Made by a program: the position numbers and the translations under genes. Shown here piece by piece: positions 18,312-27,585 of a DNA stretch of 64,000 nt. Source of the stretch: Vibrio sp. RE88 (GTDB taxonomy: Bacteria; Pseudomonadota; Gammaproteobacteria; Enterobacterales; Vibrionaceae); NCBI RefSeq assembly GCF_013113835.1, contig NZ_VTYQ01000007.1:124001-188000 (forward strand). Direction: 5' to 3'. The notes under the pieces were generated by a model, which saw nothing but the letters and a program-made list of their open reading frames with translations, had not been told where the DNA came from and searched no databases. The first letter of the stretch is position 1, and each line of letters starts with the position of its first letter.

Positions 18312-20042
18312 TTATTCTTCTTTAAATCGGTTTTCATCAGGCGCTACATTCAATATCTGTAGTGTGCCTTTTAAAATCTCGGAAAACACAGGGCCAGCAA
18401 CCGAACCACCGTAATAGTTATCCCCTTGTGGTTCGTTGACTACCACCACTACAGCAACTCGTGGATTACTCACAGGGGCAACACCTGCTGTATAAGCGAA
18501 GTATTCATCGCCATAACCACCCGCGATTGCTTTACGAGAAGTACCTGTTTTTGCCGCCACACGATAACCTGGAACCGCGGCCTTGGTCGCGGTGCCGCCT
18601 GGCTGAGTCACGGTTTCCAACATGTTCAGCACCATATGGGCATTATTTTCGTCAATCACCTGACGTGACAAGTCTTGCTGATTGTTTTCGATAATGTGAA
18701 TCGGTTGGTATTTACCGTAGTTGCCTAGCGTCGCATAAGCATGTGCCAGTTGAAGAGGCGTAATTGTCAGACCATAACCGAACGCTAAGGTCGCAATCTC
18801 AAACTTAGACCAGCGACGTCGGTTGGGGAATATTCCCGGGGTTTCACCTACTAAGTTAAGCCCGGACATTTCACCAAATCCGACCGAACTGTACATACCA
18901 AGTAAGGCTTCTAAAGGCATGTCGAGCGCCAGCTTAGCGACACCAATGTTACTCGATTTCTTCAATATGGTAGTTAGATCCGCCTTCCCTACTTTGGATG
19001 TATCACGTACTCTCTGACCACCGATTGGCATAATGCCATTGCCAGTATCAATGACGGTGTCTTTATCCGCGACACCGTTATCCAGTGCAGCTAAGACAAC
19101 AAAAGGTTTCACCGTTGAGCCAGGTTCAAACGCATCGGTGATGGCTCGGTTTCTCATTTTTGCCGATTGAAGGTCAGAACGGTTATTTGGGTTGTAAGAC
19201 GGCGCGTTAACCATAGCTAGCACAGCGCCGGTTTTCACATCCAATATTACCGCAGTGCCCGAGGTAGCTCGGTAATCCGCCACGGCTTGCTTGATAGAAC
19301 GATAGGCAATGGCCTGAATACGCTGATCAATTGTCAGCTCGAGCGGTTTGCCTTCTTCTCGCTCTTCCAATGAAATGTTTTCAACAACTCGACCATATCT
19401 GTCTTTACGGATAATGCGTTTACCTGCTTCACCCGTTAGCCATTTATCATAGCTACGTTCAACACCTTCTAATCCGTGCCCATCAATTCCTGTCACACCG
19501 ACTAAGTGAGCACTAACCTCACCTGTCGGGTAATAGCGGCGAGATTCCGCTTTCAACCCAACACCTGCGAGCTTAAGCTCGCGGATATAGTTGGCCATTG
19601 CAGGGCTAACTTGGCGCTGAAGATAGACAAAACGGCGGGATTTATTGCTGCGGATTTTGTCGACCATTTCTTTACGATCGAGACCAAGTACATCAGCCAG
19701 CGCATACCAGCGATCCATATTAGCAAAGCCATTGCGTTTAAAGATGGTCGCAGGGTCTGCCCACACCGCTTCTACGGGCACACTGACCGCCAACGGCTCA
19801 CCATTGCGATCGGAAACAATCCCTCGTGCAGAGTGAATGGTTTTTGCGCGGACGGAACGCAAGTCCCCTTGCTGGATCAGGTTATCGGGCTCAACGATCT
19901 GGATGTAAGCAATGCGGATGACCAGCGCAGCGAAAGCACTGAAGACAAAAAATAAAACCAGATAAAAACGCCAGCGGATCAAGCTCGGCGGCTCAACAAC
20001 CGCTTTTTTCTTAGGCGCAGAGGAGGCTTTGTTTTTACTCAT
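18312..20042 (-). CDS. ftsI: Septal transpeptidase FtsI (PBP3)
   Basis: Class B penicillin-binding protein that cross-links septal peptidoglycan with FtsW. The 576 residues comprise a cytoplasmic tail, one transmembrane helix (about 25-47), a pedestal domain and a transpeptidase domain. Active-site motifs are STVK (nucleophile Ser309), SSN (363-365) and KTGT (498-501). The start overlaps the ftsL stop by 4 bp. I see no truncation or inserted residues next to the KTG motif. Confidence 0.97.
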   Translation of the reverse strand: MSKNKASSAPKKKAVVEPPSLIRWRFYLVLFFVFSAFAALVIRIAYIQIVEPDNLIQQGDLRSVRAKTIHSARGIVSDRNGEPLAVSVPVEAVWADPATIFKRNGFANMDRWYALADVLGLDRKEMVDKIRSNKSRRFVYLQRQVSPAMANYIRELKLAGVGLKAESRRYYPTGEVSAHLVGVTGIDGHGLEGVERSYDKWLTGEAGKRIIRKDRYGRVVENISLEEREEGKPLELTIDQRIQAIAYRSIKQAVADYRATSGTAVILDVKTGAVLAMVNAPSYNPNNRSDLQSAKMRNRAITDAFEPGSTVKPFVVLAALDNGVADKDTVIDTGNGIMPIGGQRVRDTSKVGKADLTTILKKSSNIGVAKLALDMPLEALLGMYSSVGFGEMSGLNLVGETPGIFPNRRRWSKFEIATLAFGYGLTITPLQLAHAYATLGNYGKYQPIHIIENNQQDLSRQVIDENNAHMVLNMLETVTQPGGTATKAAVPGYRVAAKTGTSRKAIAGGYGDEYFAYTAGVAPVSNPRVAVVVVVNEPQGDNYYGGSVAGPVFSEILKGTLQILNVAPDENRFKEE

Positions 20043-20356
20043 GGGAGATCAATCACCACTTCTTTATCTGAGTCCGGGCGCTTCATTTGCAGTTCGTCTT
20101 TAGCAATTTCTTGCACTCGGCTATGCTCAGCCAATGCCGTTTCCTCAATCAACAAGTTGCGCCACTCGTTATCCAGCCGTTCACGTTCCTGCAAGGCTTG
20201 ATCTTTTTCGGTAATGGCCTGTCGCGTGTGGTGTGTGGTGAAAACCACTCCCATGGCTGATGCAAAGATCAAAATCAGCACCAGCAAAGGCACTCGCCCC
20301 ACAGTAAGTAGGTCGAGAGCGATCAATTTGGCGAGATTAGGAGTGGGTTTGCTCAT
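20039..20356 (-). CDS. ftsL: Cell division protein FtsL
   Basis: Small bitopic protein that forms the FtsQLB complex and activates FtsWI. The 105 residues show a single hydrophobic segment at about 22-38 and then a heptad-rich coiled coil (about 45-85). Identification rests on position, size, topology and the conserved N-terminal LIALDLLTVGRVPLL. It lies 5 bp after rsmH. Confidence 0.93.
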   Translation of the reverse strand: MSKPTPNLAKLIALDLLTVGRVPLLVLILIFASAMGVVFTTHHTRQAITEKDQALQERERLDNEWRNLLIEETALAEHSRVQEIAKDELQMKRPDSDKEVVIDLP

Positions 20357-20361
20357 TACTA

Positions 20362-21312
20362 TTAAAGTTTTTCCGCAATTCGTAGCACAGAGCTGCGAGA
20401 GCGAGTATTAATGTCAACTTCTTGCTTGGAAGGCTTAATCGCTTTACCGATCGGCTTTAAGTTAGCGCTGCCCAGTGCTTTAATTTGCGCTTCCGTCATT
20501 GGAATACCATGAGGCACTTCAGGGCCTTTGCTCTCTTTGCGAATAAAACGCTTCACCATGCGATCTTCAAGGGAGTGGAAACTGATCACGGACAAACGAC
20601 CTTCCGGAGCCAAAATACTGGCTGCGCCTTTCAACGCGGTGTCGATTTCTTCCAACTCACTGTTGATGTAAATACGGAACGCCTGGAATGAACGCGTGGC
20701 TGGGTGCTTTTTCTCTTTAAAACTCTTTGGCGCCGCGTCAGAAATAAGTTTTGCAAGCTGACCTGTACGCGTCAGCGGCTCGTTTTCTTCATTTTCACGG
20801 TAAGCAATTATCGCTTTAGCAATGCGACGAGCATGCTTATCTTCACCAAACTCACGGATAACCCATGTGATGTCATCAAGATCGGCTTCCATCAGCCACT
20901 GCGAGACAGGAATACCCGATGTCGGATCCATACGCATATCCAGTGGGCCATCTTTCATAAAACTGAAGCCACGTTCGGCATCATCAAGCTGAGGAGAGGA
21001 AACACCAAGATCAAGCAAGACACCATCGACTTGGCCGACTAAACCTCTTTCTTCTGCATACTTAGCCATGCCGGAGAAAGGGCCGTGAATAATCGTAAAT
21101 CTAGGGTCATCGATCGTTTGAGCTTCAGCAATGGCTTGCGGATCGCGATCAATACTGAAAAGGCGACCATGTTCACCCAGTTGGGAAAGAATTTGGCGAC
21201 TGTGACCACCACGACCAAAGGTTCCGTCAATGTAGGTACCATCAGGCTTAATCGCTAAGCCATCGATAGACTCATGCAGTAATACAGAAATGTGCTTAAA
21301 TTCTTCGGTCAT
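20362..21312 (-). CDS. rsmH: 16S rRNA (cytosine-1402-N4)-methyltransferase RsmH
   Basis: SAM-dependent methyltransferase modifying C1402 of 16S rRNA; RsmI, also in this window, methylates the 2'-OH of the same nucleotide. The protein has 316 residues. Motifs include YIDGTFGRGGHSR (SAM binding, near residue 27), GVLLDLGVSSPQLDDAERGFSF and the C-terminal RSSVLRIAEKL. It is the first gene of the dcw cluster here, because mraZ is absent. Only about 135 bp separate it from the rnpB terminator. Confidence 0.97.
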   Translation of the reverse strand: MTEEFKHISVLLHESIDGLAIKPDGTYIDGTFGRGGHSRQILSQLGEHGRLFSIDRDPQAIAEAQTIDDPRFTIIHGPFSGMAKYAEERGLVGQVDGVLLDLGVSSPQLDDAERGFSFMKDGPLDMRMDPTSGIPVSQWLMEADLDDITWVIREFGEDKHARRIAKAIIAYRENEENEPLTRTGQLAKLISDAAPKSFKEKKHPATRSFQAFRIYINSELEEIDTALKGAASILAPEGRLSVISFHSLEDRMVKRFIRKESKGPEVPHGIPMTEAQIKALGSANLKPIGKAIKPSKQEVDINTRSRSSVLRIAEKL

Positions 21313-21450
21313 GATTTTTTATCTCGCTCTCGCACCGACGCGCTCAAACTCTCCAGTGTACTGATTTAGAAGGTGATCGCCACCCATAGCGAACTGGAAC
21401 ACGTGATATTGCGCTAAGTTTAGTGCTTGCAGAATTAATTTCGTCAATAA
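21313..21450 (-). promoter_or_regulatory. Head of the dcw cluster: possible promoter and leader, no mraZ
   Basis: A candidate minus-strand promoter has -35 TTGACG (21442-21447), a 17-bp spacer and a weak -10 ACTAAA (21419-21424). The leader contains a short open frame from a GTG (product beginning MFQFAMGGD) ending just before rsmH, but nothing resembling MraZ. Spaced TGGGN repeats, the MraZ operator in E. coli, are not seen; only one TGGG occurs. Confidence 0.35.
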
Positions 21451-21490
21451 AAAGCAAAAAACCCATCATAACGCTGAGGTTACGATGGGT
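21448..21490 (-). terminator. rnpB terminator
   Basis: On the minus strand the arms ACCCATCGTAAC and GTTATGATGGGT (21461-21490) form a 12-bp stem with one mismatch, followed by six T and a second T-rich run. It begins 8 bases after the RNase P RNA 3' end. Confidence 0.85.
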
Positions 21491-21497
21491 CTCGAAT

Positions 21498-21891
<394 letters not shown>

Positions 21892-21898
21892 GAGGCGG

Positions 21899-21927
21899 AT
21901 TGTATAGAGATTGAATCAAAGTGTCTA
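21899..21927 (-). promoter_or_regulatory. rnpB promoter with GC-rich discriminator
   Basis: On the minus strand -35 TAGACA (21922-21927, 5 of 6), a 17-bp spacer and -10 TACAAT (21899-21904, 5 of 6). The seven bases between the -10 and the RNA start are CCGCCTC. Such a GC-rich discriminator is typical of stringently and growth-rate controlled stable-RNA promoters. Confidence 0.75.
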
Positions 21928-22044
21928 GCGAGATCACAGATTTGCTGTAAACGAGAGACTGAGTGGTGAAGAAATACACAGAAGAGCAACAAAACACAGA
22001 GTCGAGGTTACTTTCTCCAGACTCTATCATCTAGATTCACCTTC

Positions 22045-22908
22045 TTAATCGAGGTTATCTAATCCCCACTTATACAGCGCATTTTTTTTGAGGTTGTAGA
22101 TTTCAGCAGCCATGGCAGCGGCTTTCTTTAATGGTAACTCTTTCGTCAAAATAGCCAGCGTGCGAGTCGCTTCTTCAGGTAGAGAGTCCATTGCAGCGGC
22201 GCGGTAACCATGAATCAGCAGTGCCATCTCACCTCTTTGTTGATTTTCGTCTGCTTTTACCCACTCAATCAATTCGCCAAGCGGTAAGCCCTGAATGGTT
22301 TCAAAGGTTTTCGTGAGCTCACGAGCGAGTACAACCTCACGCTCTGGGCCGAGAATATCCAGCATATCCTCGAGAGAGTCGACGATACGATGTGGAGATT
22401 CATAAAAGATACAAGTACGTTCTGCCTTTGCAATCTCAAGAAATTTATCTTTTCGACCCTTACTTTTCGCTGGCAGAAACCCTTCAAAGCTAAATCGGTC
22501 AGAAGGCAAACCAGACGCACTTAACGCAGTAATCACAGCACACGCGCCAGGAAGTGGCACAACTTTAACCCCAGCCTGACGACATTTTGTGACCAGATGA
22601 TACCCTGGGTCACTGATTAATGGCGTTCCTGCATCTGAAACTAGGGCAATTGAGTGCCCAGCTAACAGTTTCTCAACCAAAACTTGCGCTTTTTGCTGCT
22701 CATTATGATCATGTAGTGCAAAAGTTTTGGTCGGAATGCCAAAATGAGACAGCAATTTGCCAGTATGACGCGTATCTTCGGCAGCTATCAGATCAACATT
22801 TGTTAAAACGTCGAGCGCTCGTTGAGTGATATCACCTAAATTGCCAATTGGAGTCGGGACAATATAGAGAGTTGGGACCTCAGTTGGTAAGGTTTTGTTA
22901 TCTGTCAT
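22045..22908 (-). CDS. rsmI: 16S rRNA (cytidine-1402-2'-O)-methyltransferase RsmI
   Basis: Tetrapyrrole-methylase-fold enzyme that 2'-O-methylates C1402 of 16S rRNA, the nucleotide also modified by RsmH. The protein has 287 residues. The N-terminal signature LYIVPTPIGNLGDIT begins near residue 14, followed by AAEDTRHTGKLL and the SAM-binding VSDAGTPLISDPG. It diverges from lpoA with 63 bp between. In other enterics rsmI is likewise next to lpoA. Confidence 0.96.
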   Translation of the reverse strand: MTDNKTLPTEVPTLYIVPTPIGNLGDITQRALDVLTNVDLIAAEDTRHTGKLLSHFGIPTKTFALHDHNEQQKAQVLVEKLLAGHSIALVSDAGTPLISDPGYHLVTKCRQAGVKVVPLPGACAVITALSASGLPSDRFSFEGFLPAKSKGRKDKFLEIAKAERTCIFYESPHRIVDSLEDMLDILGPEREVVLARELTKTFETIQGLPLGELIEWVKADENQQRGEMALLIHGYRAAAMDSLPEEATRTLAILTKELPLKKAAAMAAEIYNLKKNALYKWGLDNLD

Positions 22909-22971
22909 TTGTTTACCATCACTTCAACGATTAATATAGACACAATTTTATACGGAATTAGTTAATAACTC

Positions 22972-24786
22972 ATGGCCATGAAAAACCAAAAGCGACTCAG
23001 TGTAACACGCTTACTGACTCCTGTAGCCCTTGCTGTCACACTGGCGGCCTGTTCTACTGCACCTTCAACACCGACTTATGTTGATATTACGCTTGACCCT
23101 AACCAGTCCATGCAGACTTACCTAATGCGTGCAGACAGCAGTGAAGGCAGTATTCAGAGTGATTGGTTAATCATGGCTTTAAAAGCCGCCATTGAATCAA
23201 ATGATATCACTCAGGCTGAATTGTTAATAAAGCGACTCGGCCGACAAAACTTAGCCCAACTGCAGCAAGCAGAATGGCAACTGGCGCGTGCTGATGTGTT
23301 AATGAAACAAGAGAAATACGAAGAGGCACTCAGCAAACTTAACTTCAAGCCATCGTGGAATTTGGCCGATGAACAGTGGAAAGACTACCATCAGACACGA
23401 GCAAAACTCCTGACTCAACAAGGCCAGTTTTTCGAAGCAGCTCGCGAACTGACTAAATCATCAGAGTATGTTGACCAAGCAGAACAAGAAGTTATCGCTC
23501 AGGGTGTGTGGAGTAACCTCAATCAGTACAGTCAGTACCAAATTACCCAATATTCAGCTGAGCCGAATGAGGCCATCCTTGACGGTTGGTTGCAGCTAGC
23601 GATATACACAAAAACCTTATCTAGCAACATTCCTCAGCTGAAAAACACCCTAGAGAAGTGGCTAGAAGAAAATCCAGATCACCCGGCAGCAGCTTATACT
23701 CCGCAAGCGATTAGCGATATTCTCTCTCTCGAAATTGTCAAACCTGTCAGTACGGCTTTACTCCTGCCTTTATCCGGTAAGTTCGCCAAACAAGCTCAGT
23801 TGATTCGTGACGGCTTCATCTTAGAAATGATGAACGATACGCAACGTGATGAGAATGCCAACCTGACTGTGATCGACACCAACACTGTGACACCAGAGCA
23901 GCTGGAGCAAACTTTAGTAGAGAAAAACATCGACTTTGTCGTTGGCCCACTGATTAAAAGTAACATCGAAAAGCTACAGCAAGCACAAGCGAGCTTTTCG
24001 CGCCCACTGCCTACCTTAGCGTTAAACATTCCAGATGACCTGGAAGCGGGCAATAACACTTGCTATTTGGCGCTCTCACCAGAGCAAGAAGTTGCTCAGG
24101 CGGCAAAACACCTATTTGCTCAAGGATATCGCTACCCGCTAATTCTCGCTCCACAAGGCAGGCTTGGCACCCGTGTTGTTGAAGCCTTCGAAGGGGAATG
24201 GAAGAAATACAGTAAAGATAAAGTCGCGGTGAATCTATTTGGCGACAAACGCCAGCTTCAACGTGATATCAATAAAGTCTTTGGCTTACAAGAAAGCCAG
24301 CAGCATATCGCCCAGATGGAATCACTACTTGATATACCTCTCGAAAGCCAACCGCGCAGCCGTCGCGATATTGATGCAGTATACATAGTGGCAGGTAGTT
24401 CAGAGCTAACACTGATCAAGCCATTTATAGAAGTAGCAGTGAACCCAGATACCGCACCACCTAAACTGTTCTCAAACTCACGCAGTAACAGTGGCCGCCA
24501 GCAATATGAAGACCTCACAGGCGTGATGTACAGTGACATCCCGCTATTAATACAGCCAAATGCAGCATTGGAAGCGCAAATGGAGCAATTGTGGCCGAAA
24601 GATTCTAATGCAGAGAAACGCCTTCAAGCGCTAGGTATGGATGCATACCTGCTAATGGAACAATTGCCACAAATGAAAGTTGTCCAAGGCCATACTTTGC
24701 AGGGCAACACTGGTGTACTGAGCATCAACGAAGACTGCGTAGTACAACGAGAAATCAGCTGGGCCGAACATGGTGTGGCTAAGTAA
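22972..24786 (+). CDS. lpoA: Penicillin-binding protein activator LpoA
   Basis: Outer-membrane lipoprotein that reaches through the periplasm to activate PBP1A transpeptidase activity. The protein has 604 residues. A signal peptide ends in the lipobox LAAC (Cys about residue 27). The N-terminal half is tetratricopeptide-like and the C-terminal half has the periplasmic-binding-protein fold (TALLLPLSGKFAKQAQLIRDGF, DFVVGPL, YLALSPEQE). An alternative start is the ATG two codons on; neither has a strong RBS. It overlaps yraN by 17 bp. Confidence 0.94.
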   Translation: MAMKNQKRLSVTRLLTPVALAVTLAACSTAPSTPTYVDITLDPNQSMQTYLMRADSSEGSIQSDWLIMALKAAIESNDITQAELLIKRLGRQNLAQLQQAEWQLARADVLMKQEKYEEALSKLNFKPSWNLADEQWKDYHQTRAKLLTQQGQFFEAARELTKSSEYVDQAEQEVIAQGVWSNLNQYSQYQITQYSAEPNEAILDGWLQLAIYTKTLSSNIPQLKNTLEKWLEENPDHPAAAYTPQAISDILSLEIVKPVSTALLLPLSGKFAKQAQLIRDGFILEMMNDTQRDENANLTVIDTNTVTPEQLEQTLVEKNIDFVVGPLIKSNIEKLQQAQASFSRPLPTLALNIPDDLEAGNNTCYLALSPEQEVAQAAKHLFAQGYRYPLILAPQGRLGTRVVEAFEGEWKKYSKDKVAVNLFGDKRQLQRDINKVFGLQESQQHIAQMESLLDIPLESQPRSRRDIDAVYIVAGSSELTLIKPFIEVAVNPDTAPPKLFSNSRSNSGRQQYEDLTGVMYSDIPLLIQPNAALEAQMEQLWPKDSNAEKRLQALGMDAYLLMEQLPQMKVVQGHTLQGNTGVLSINEDCVVQREISWAEHGVAK

Positions 24787-25138
24787 ACGCCAAAGTGGTG
24801 AACACTACGAAACTTTGGCGGAGCAATACCTCATCCGCCAAGGCCTGTCACCGATTGAGCGAAACTTCCATTCCAAAGGCGGTGAACTCGATCTTATAAT
24901 GCAGGAAGGCTCGACCATAGTGTTTGTTGAAGTACGTTACCGCTCAAACCAACACTATGGCCACGCTGCAGAAACGGTTACCCAAAGCAAAATGCACAAG
25001 CTCATCAAAACAGCCAACGTCTGGTTGATGAAACAGGGTAAGTCCGCACACACAACCGATTTTCGATTTGACTTGGTGGCCATGCATCAGCAAGGTAAGC
25101 AAATCGAGTGGATAAAAAACGCAATAACTCAAGGATAA
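24770..25138 (+). CDS. yraN: YraN, UPF0102 nuclease-fold protein
   Basis: Small (122 residues) member of the UPF0102 family, which has a restriction-endonuclease-like fold. The motif GGELDLIM and FVEVRYR supplies the conserved Glu/Asp and Glu-Val-Lys/Arg residues of that fold. Its cellular role is not settled. The start overlaps the lpoA coding end, and diaA follows within 4 bp, so lpoA-yraN-diaA-dolP looks like one operon, as in E. coli. Confidence 0.93.
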   Translation: MVWLSKRQSGEHYETLAEQYLIRQGLSPIERNFHSKGGELDLIMQEGSTIVFVEVRYRSNQHYGHAAETVTQSKMHKLIKTANVWLMKQGKSAHTTDFRFDLVAMHQQGKQIEWIKNAITQG

Positions 25139-25141
25139 TCA

Positions 25142-25732
25142 ATGCTAGACAGCATTAAAGACAGCTTTACAGAAAGTATTCAGATTCAAATTGCCGCCGC
25201 AGAAGCTCTGCCAGATGCGATTACCCACGCCGCACAGGCCATGGTCGCCAGCCTACTCAATGGGAATAAGATCTTATGCTGCGGTAACGGTGGCTCTTCC
25301 TCTAATGCACAACAGTTTGTCTCGTGTCTGCTCAACCGCTTTGAAACCGAACGTCCAAGCCTACCTGCAATGGCGTTAACGGCCGACAATACCACCCTGA
25401 CTGCGGTAGCCAATGATTACCATTATGAGGAAATCTTCTCAAAACAGGTCAGAGCTTTTGGCCAAACAGGAGATATCTTGCTGGCTATATCGACCAGTGG
25501 TAACAGTAAAAACATCATCAAAGCCATGGAAGCAGCCGTGACGCGCGATATGACGATCATTGCCTTCACAGGTAAGGATGGCGGCGAGATGGCGGGTTTA
25601 CTGGGAGAAAACGATGTGGAAATTCGGATACCATCTCACAGAACGGCGAGAATTCATGAAGTGCATATGGTGACTCTACACTGCTTATGCGATCTTATCG
25701 ATCAAGTATTGTTCCCAGCTCACGAAGAGTAA
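25142..25732 (+). CDS. diaA: DnaA initiator-associating protein DiaA
   Basis: SIS-domain protein that forms tetramers and promotes DnaA assembly at oriC in E. coli. The 196 residues match DiaA. The phosphosugar-binding SIS motifs CCGNGGSSSNAQ (near residue 46) and AISTSGNSKNII (near 118) are present. The related GmhA is the main alternative, but the lpoA-yraN-diaA-dolP order argues for DiaA. RBS AAGGA lies 6 bases before the ATG. Confidence 0.93.
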   Translation: MLDSIKDSFTESIQIQIAAAEALPDAITHAAQAMVASLLNGNKILCCGNGGSSSNAQQFVSCLLNRFETERPSLPAMALTADNTTLTAVANDYHYEEIFSKQVRAFGQTGDILLAISTSGNSKNIIKAMEAAVTRDMTIIAFTGKDGGEMAGLLGENDVEIRIPSHRTARIHEVHMVTLHCLCDLIDQVLFPAHEE

Positions 25733-25735
25733 GTT

Positions 25736-26305
25736 ATGAAACACCTTAAAGCTTTTGTCATAACCTGTATGCTACTCAGCACAACTGGCTGTGCAGGTTT
25801 GTTTGTTGCTGGCGCAGCAACGACCGTCAATGTTGTCACCGACACCCGCACGACACAAGAGATGTGGGATGACAACAATATCGAGTTTGAAGTGGCAGGC
25901 TTAGCGAATAAGCCACCTTTTCAGCGGGAGGTCAGAATTACCGCCAGTTCCTACGACGGCACAGTGGTACTAATGGGCCAAGCAAGTAATCAGGATCTGC
26001 TCAACCAGTTTGTCGCTAAAACCAAAGAGCTGAAAGGCGTAGAGACAATTCATAATCAAGTCCGTATTAAAGCTCCACTATCTGTTGGTCAAATCAGTCA
26101 TGACAGCTGGATCACAACCAAAGTGAAATCCGCCTTACTCACAAATGGTGAGCTTAATGGCATTAAAGTGAAAGTGATTACAGAAGACAAAGAAGTCTTC
26201 TTGCTGGGCTATGTATCTCCTGAACAAGCGGATATTGCCGTGGATGTTGCACGTAACATATCCGGAGTCAAACAAGTCATCAAAGCATTTCAAACTGGAA
26301 GCTAG
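25736..26305 (+). CDS. dolP: Division/outer-membrane stress lipoprotein DolP
   Basis: Outer-membrane lipoprotein with two BON domains that supports envelope integrity and BAM function in E. coli (formerly YraP). The 189 residues start with a signal peptide and lipobox TTGC (Cys19). BON1 covers about 45-115 (VRITASSYDGTVVLMGQA) and BON2 about 122-186 (ITTKVKSALLTNG). In E. coli this gene is in the sigma-E regulon. It ends the operon, and a bidirectional terminator separates it from the convergent sspB. Confidence 0.94.
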   Translation: MKHLKAFVITCMLLSTTGCAGLFVAGAATTVNVVTDTRTTQEMWDDNNIEFEVAGLANKPPFQREVRITASSYDGTVVLMGQASNQDLLNQFVAKTKELKGVETIHNQVRIKAPLSVGQISHDSWITTKVKSALLTNGELNGIKVKVITEDKEVFLLGYVSPEQADIAVDVARNISGVKQVIKAFQTGS

Positions 26306-26322
26306 TCACTTCTCAAGGCACA

Positions 26323-26350
26323 AAAAAAGCAGCGAATTCGCTGCTTTTTT
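26323..26350. terminator. Bidirectional terminator between dolP and sspB
   Basis: A perfect dyad with core GCAGCGAATTCGCTGC is flanked by six A on the left and six T on the right, so it can end transcription from both convergent genes. Confidence 0.9.
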
Positions 26351-26352
26351 GT

Positions 26353-26841
26353 TTATTTGACTACTCGCAAACTTGGACGACCTTTCGGCCTTGGCGGCTC
26401 ATCATCTGGAGTCGGTTCGTCATCATCAGATTCTGTCGCTAATGACAGGCCTGATTCTTCTTCTAACAAATCTTCGACATCCGCCATGTCTTCTTCTTCG
26501 AAGTCATCCATGTAAGCATCTTCTGGCTCAAACATCGTACCTGCACCGTTCTCACGGGCGTAGATGGCTTGCACGGCATACAATGGAACAATGACAGAGT
26601 GAGGACGACCTGAGAAGCGAGCACTAAATGTAATCGCTTCGTTGCCTAACTCTAAATTACCCACAGCTCGAGGAGCAATATTAAGAATAATCTGACCATC
26701 CTGAACAAACTCAACCGGCACGCGAACACCAGGAAGAGTAGCAGCTACGACTAAATGCGGAGTTAAGTCGTTGTCCACCAGCCAATCATAAAAAGCACGA
26801 AGCATGTATGGTCGGCGTGGTGTCATTTTTTCTATGTCCAT
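26353..26841 (-). CDS. sspB: ClpXP protease specificity-enhancing factor SspB
   Basis: Adaptor that delivers ssrA-tagged proteins and other substrates to ClpXP. The 162 residues comprise a folded substrate-binding domain (about 1-115), an acidic disordered linker (DDFEEEDMADVEDLLEEE) and a C-terminal tail KGRPSLRVVK that matches the ClpX-docking peptide of E. coli SspB. It follows sspA by 11 bp in the same operon. Confidence 0.96.
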   Translation of the reverse strand: MDIEKMTPRRPYMLRAFYDWLVDNDLTPHLVVAATLPGVRVPVEFVQDGQIILNIAPRAVGNLELGNEAITFSARFSGRPHSVIVPLYAVQAIYARENGAGTMFEPEDAYMDDFEEEDMADVEDLLEEESGLSLATESDDDEPTPDDEPPRPKGRPSLRVVK

Positions 26842-26852
26842 TTCGCTTCCAA

Positions 26853-27488
26853 TTAGCGACTCAGACGCATTTCACGTTCAGCTTCTGTCAAAGAGGCTAG
26901 GAAAGAATCACGCTCAAATACGCGGTTCATGTAAACCTTCAGCTCTTTAGAACCAGGACCGACAAGCTCGATACCTAGCTGAGGCAAACGCCACAATAGC
27001 GGAGCTAAATAACAGTCGATCAGACTGAATTCTTCGCTCATGAAGTATTCAAATTCAGCAAAAACCGGACCTAGAGTAAGAAGGTCGTTGCGTAACTTGT
27101 TGCGTGCAGCTTCTGCTTCTTCAGCATTGCCTTTGACAACTTTCTCTGCCAGTGAATACCAGTTTTTCTCAATACGGTAAATCATCAGACGGCTGTTACC
27201 ACGAGCAACTGGGTATACAGGCATCAAAGGTGGATGTGGGAAACGCTCATCCAAGTATTCCATGATAATTTTTGAGTCGTAAAGGGCAAGCTCACGATCT
27301 ACCAAAGTAGGTACTGATTTATATGGGTTCAGTTCAATCAGTTCAGCAGGAAGATTTGCTTCGTCGACCAATTCAACTTCAACACTTACGCCTTTCTCAG
27401 CCAGAACAATACGTACCTGATGGCTATACATATCAGATGCACTTGAAAATAGAGTCATCACAGAACGTTTATTGGCAGCTACAGCCAT
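26853..27488 (-). CDS. sspA: Stringent starvation protein A (SspA)
   Basis: Glutathione-S-transferase-fold protein that binds RNA polymerase and affects stationary-phase and acid-tolerance gene expression. I place the start at the ATG giving MAVAANKRSVMTLFS, because GGAGG lies six bases upstream and the resulting 212 residues equal the E. coli length. An upstream in-frame GTG at 27503 would put the RBS inside the gene. The N-terminal domain has the thioredoxin-like fold but no catalytic Cys or Ser, as known for SspA. The petC terminator lies 33 bases upstream of the start. Confidence 0.95.
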   Translation of the reverse strand: MAVAANKRSVMTLFSSASDMYSHQVRIVLAEKGVSVEVELVDEANLPAELIELNPYKSVPTLVDRELALYDSKIIMEYLDERFPHPPLMPVYPVARGNSRLMIYRIEKNWYSLAEKVVKGNAEEAEAARNKLRNDLLTLGPVFAEFEYFMSEEFSLIDCYLAPLLWRLPQLGIELVGPGSKELKVYMNRVFERDSFLASLTEAEREMRLSR

Positions 27489-27515
27489 GGAGCCCTCCAG
27501 CACACTTACAGATAT

Positions 27516-27545
27516 AAAAAATAATGGAGGCTAAGCCTCCATTAT
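27516..27545 (-). terminator. petABC terminator
   Basis: On the minus strand a 9-11 bp stem with core AATGGAGGC/GCCTCCATT (27521-27545, 3-base loop) is followed by a T-run. It lies about 40 bases after the petC stop and about 33 bases before the sspA start. Confidence 0.88.
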
Positions 27546-27585
27546 CAACAATAAAATTGGGAATTAGCACAGCATGATAGCACAA

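Noticed and set aside
21313..21400. Short frame (MFQFAMGGD...) before rsmH as an mraZ remnant
   Set aside because: Beyond the first two residues it does not resemble MraZ; it may be a leader peptide or chance.
21998..22025. AGAGTC/GACTCT pairing downstream of rsmI as a terminator
   Set aside because: The 6-bp stem has a 16-base loop and only a weak T-rich tail, so support is too thin.
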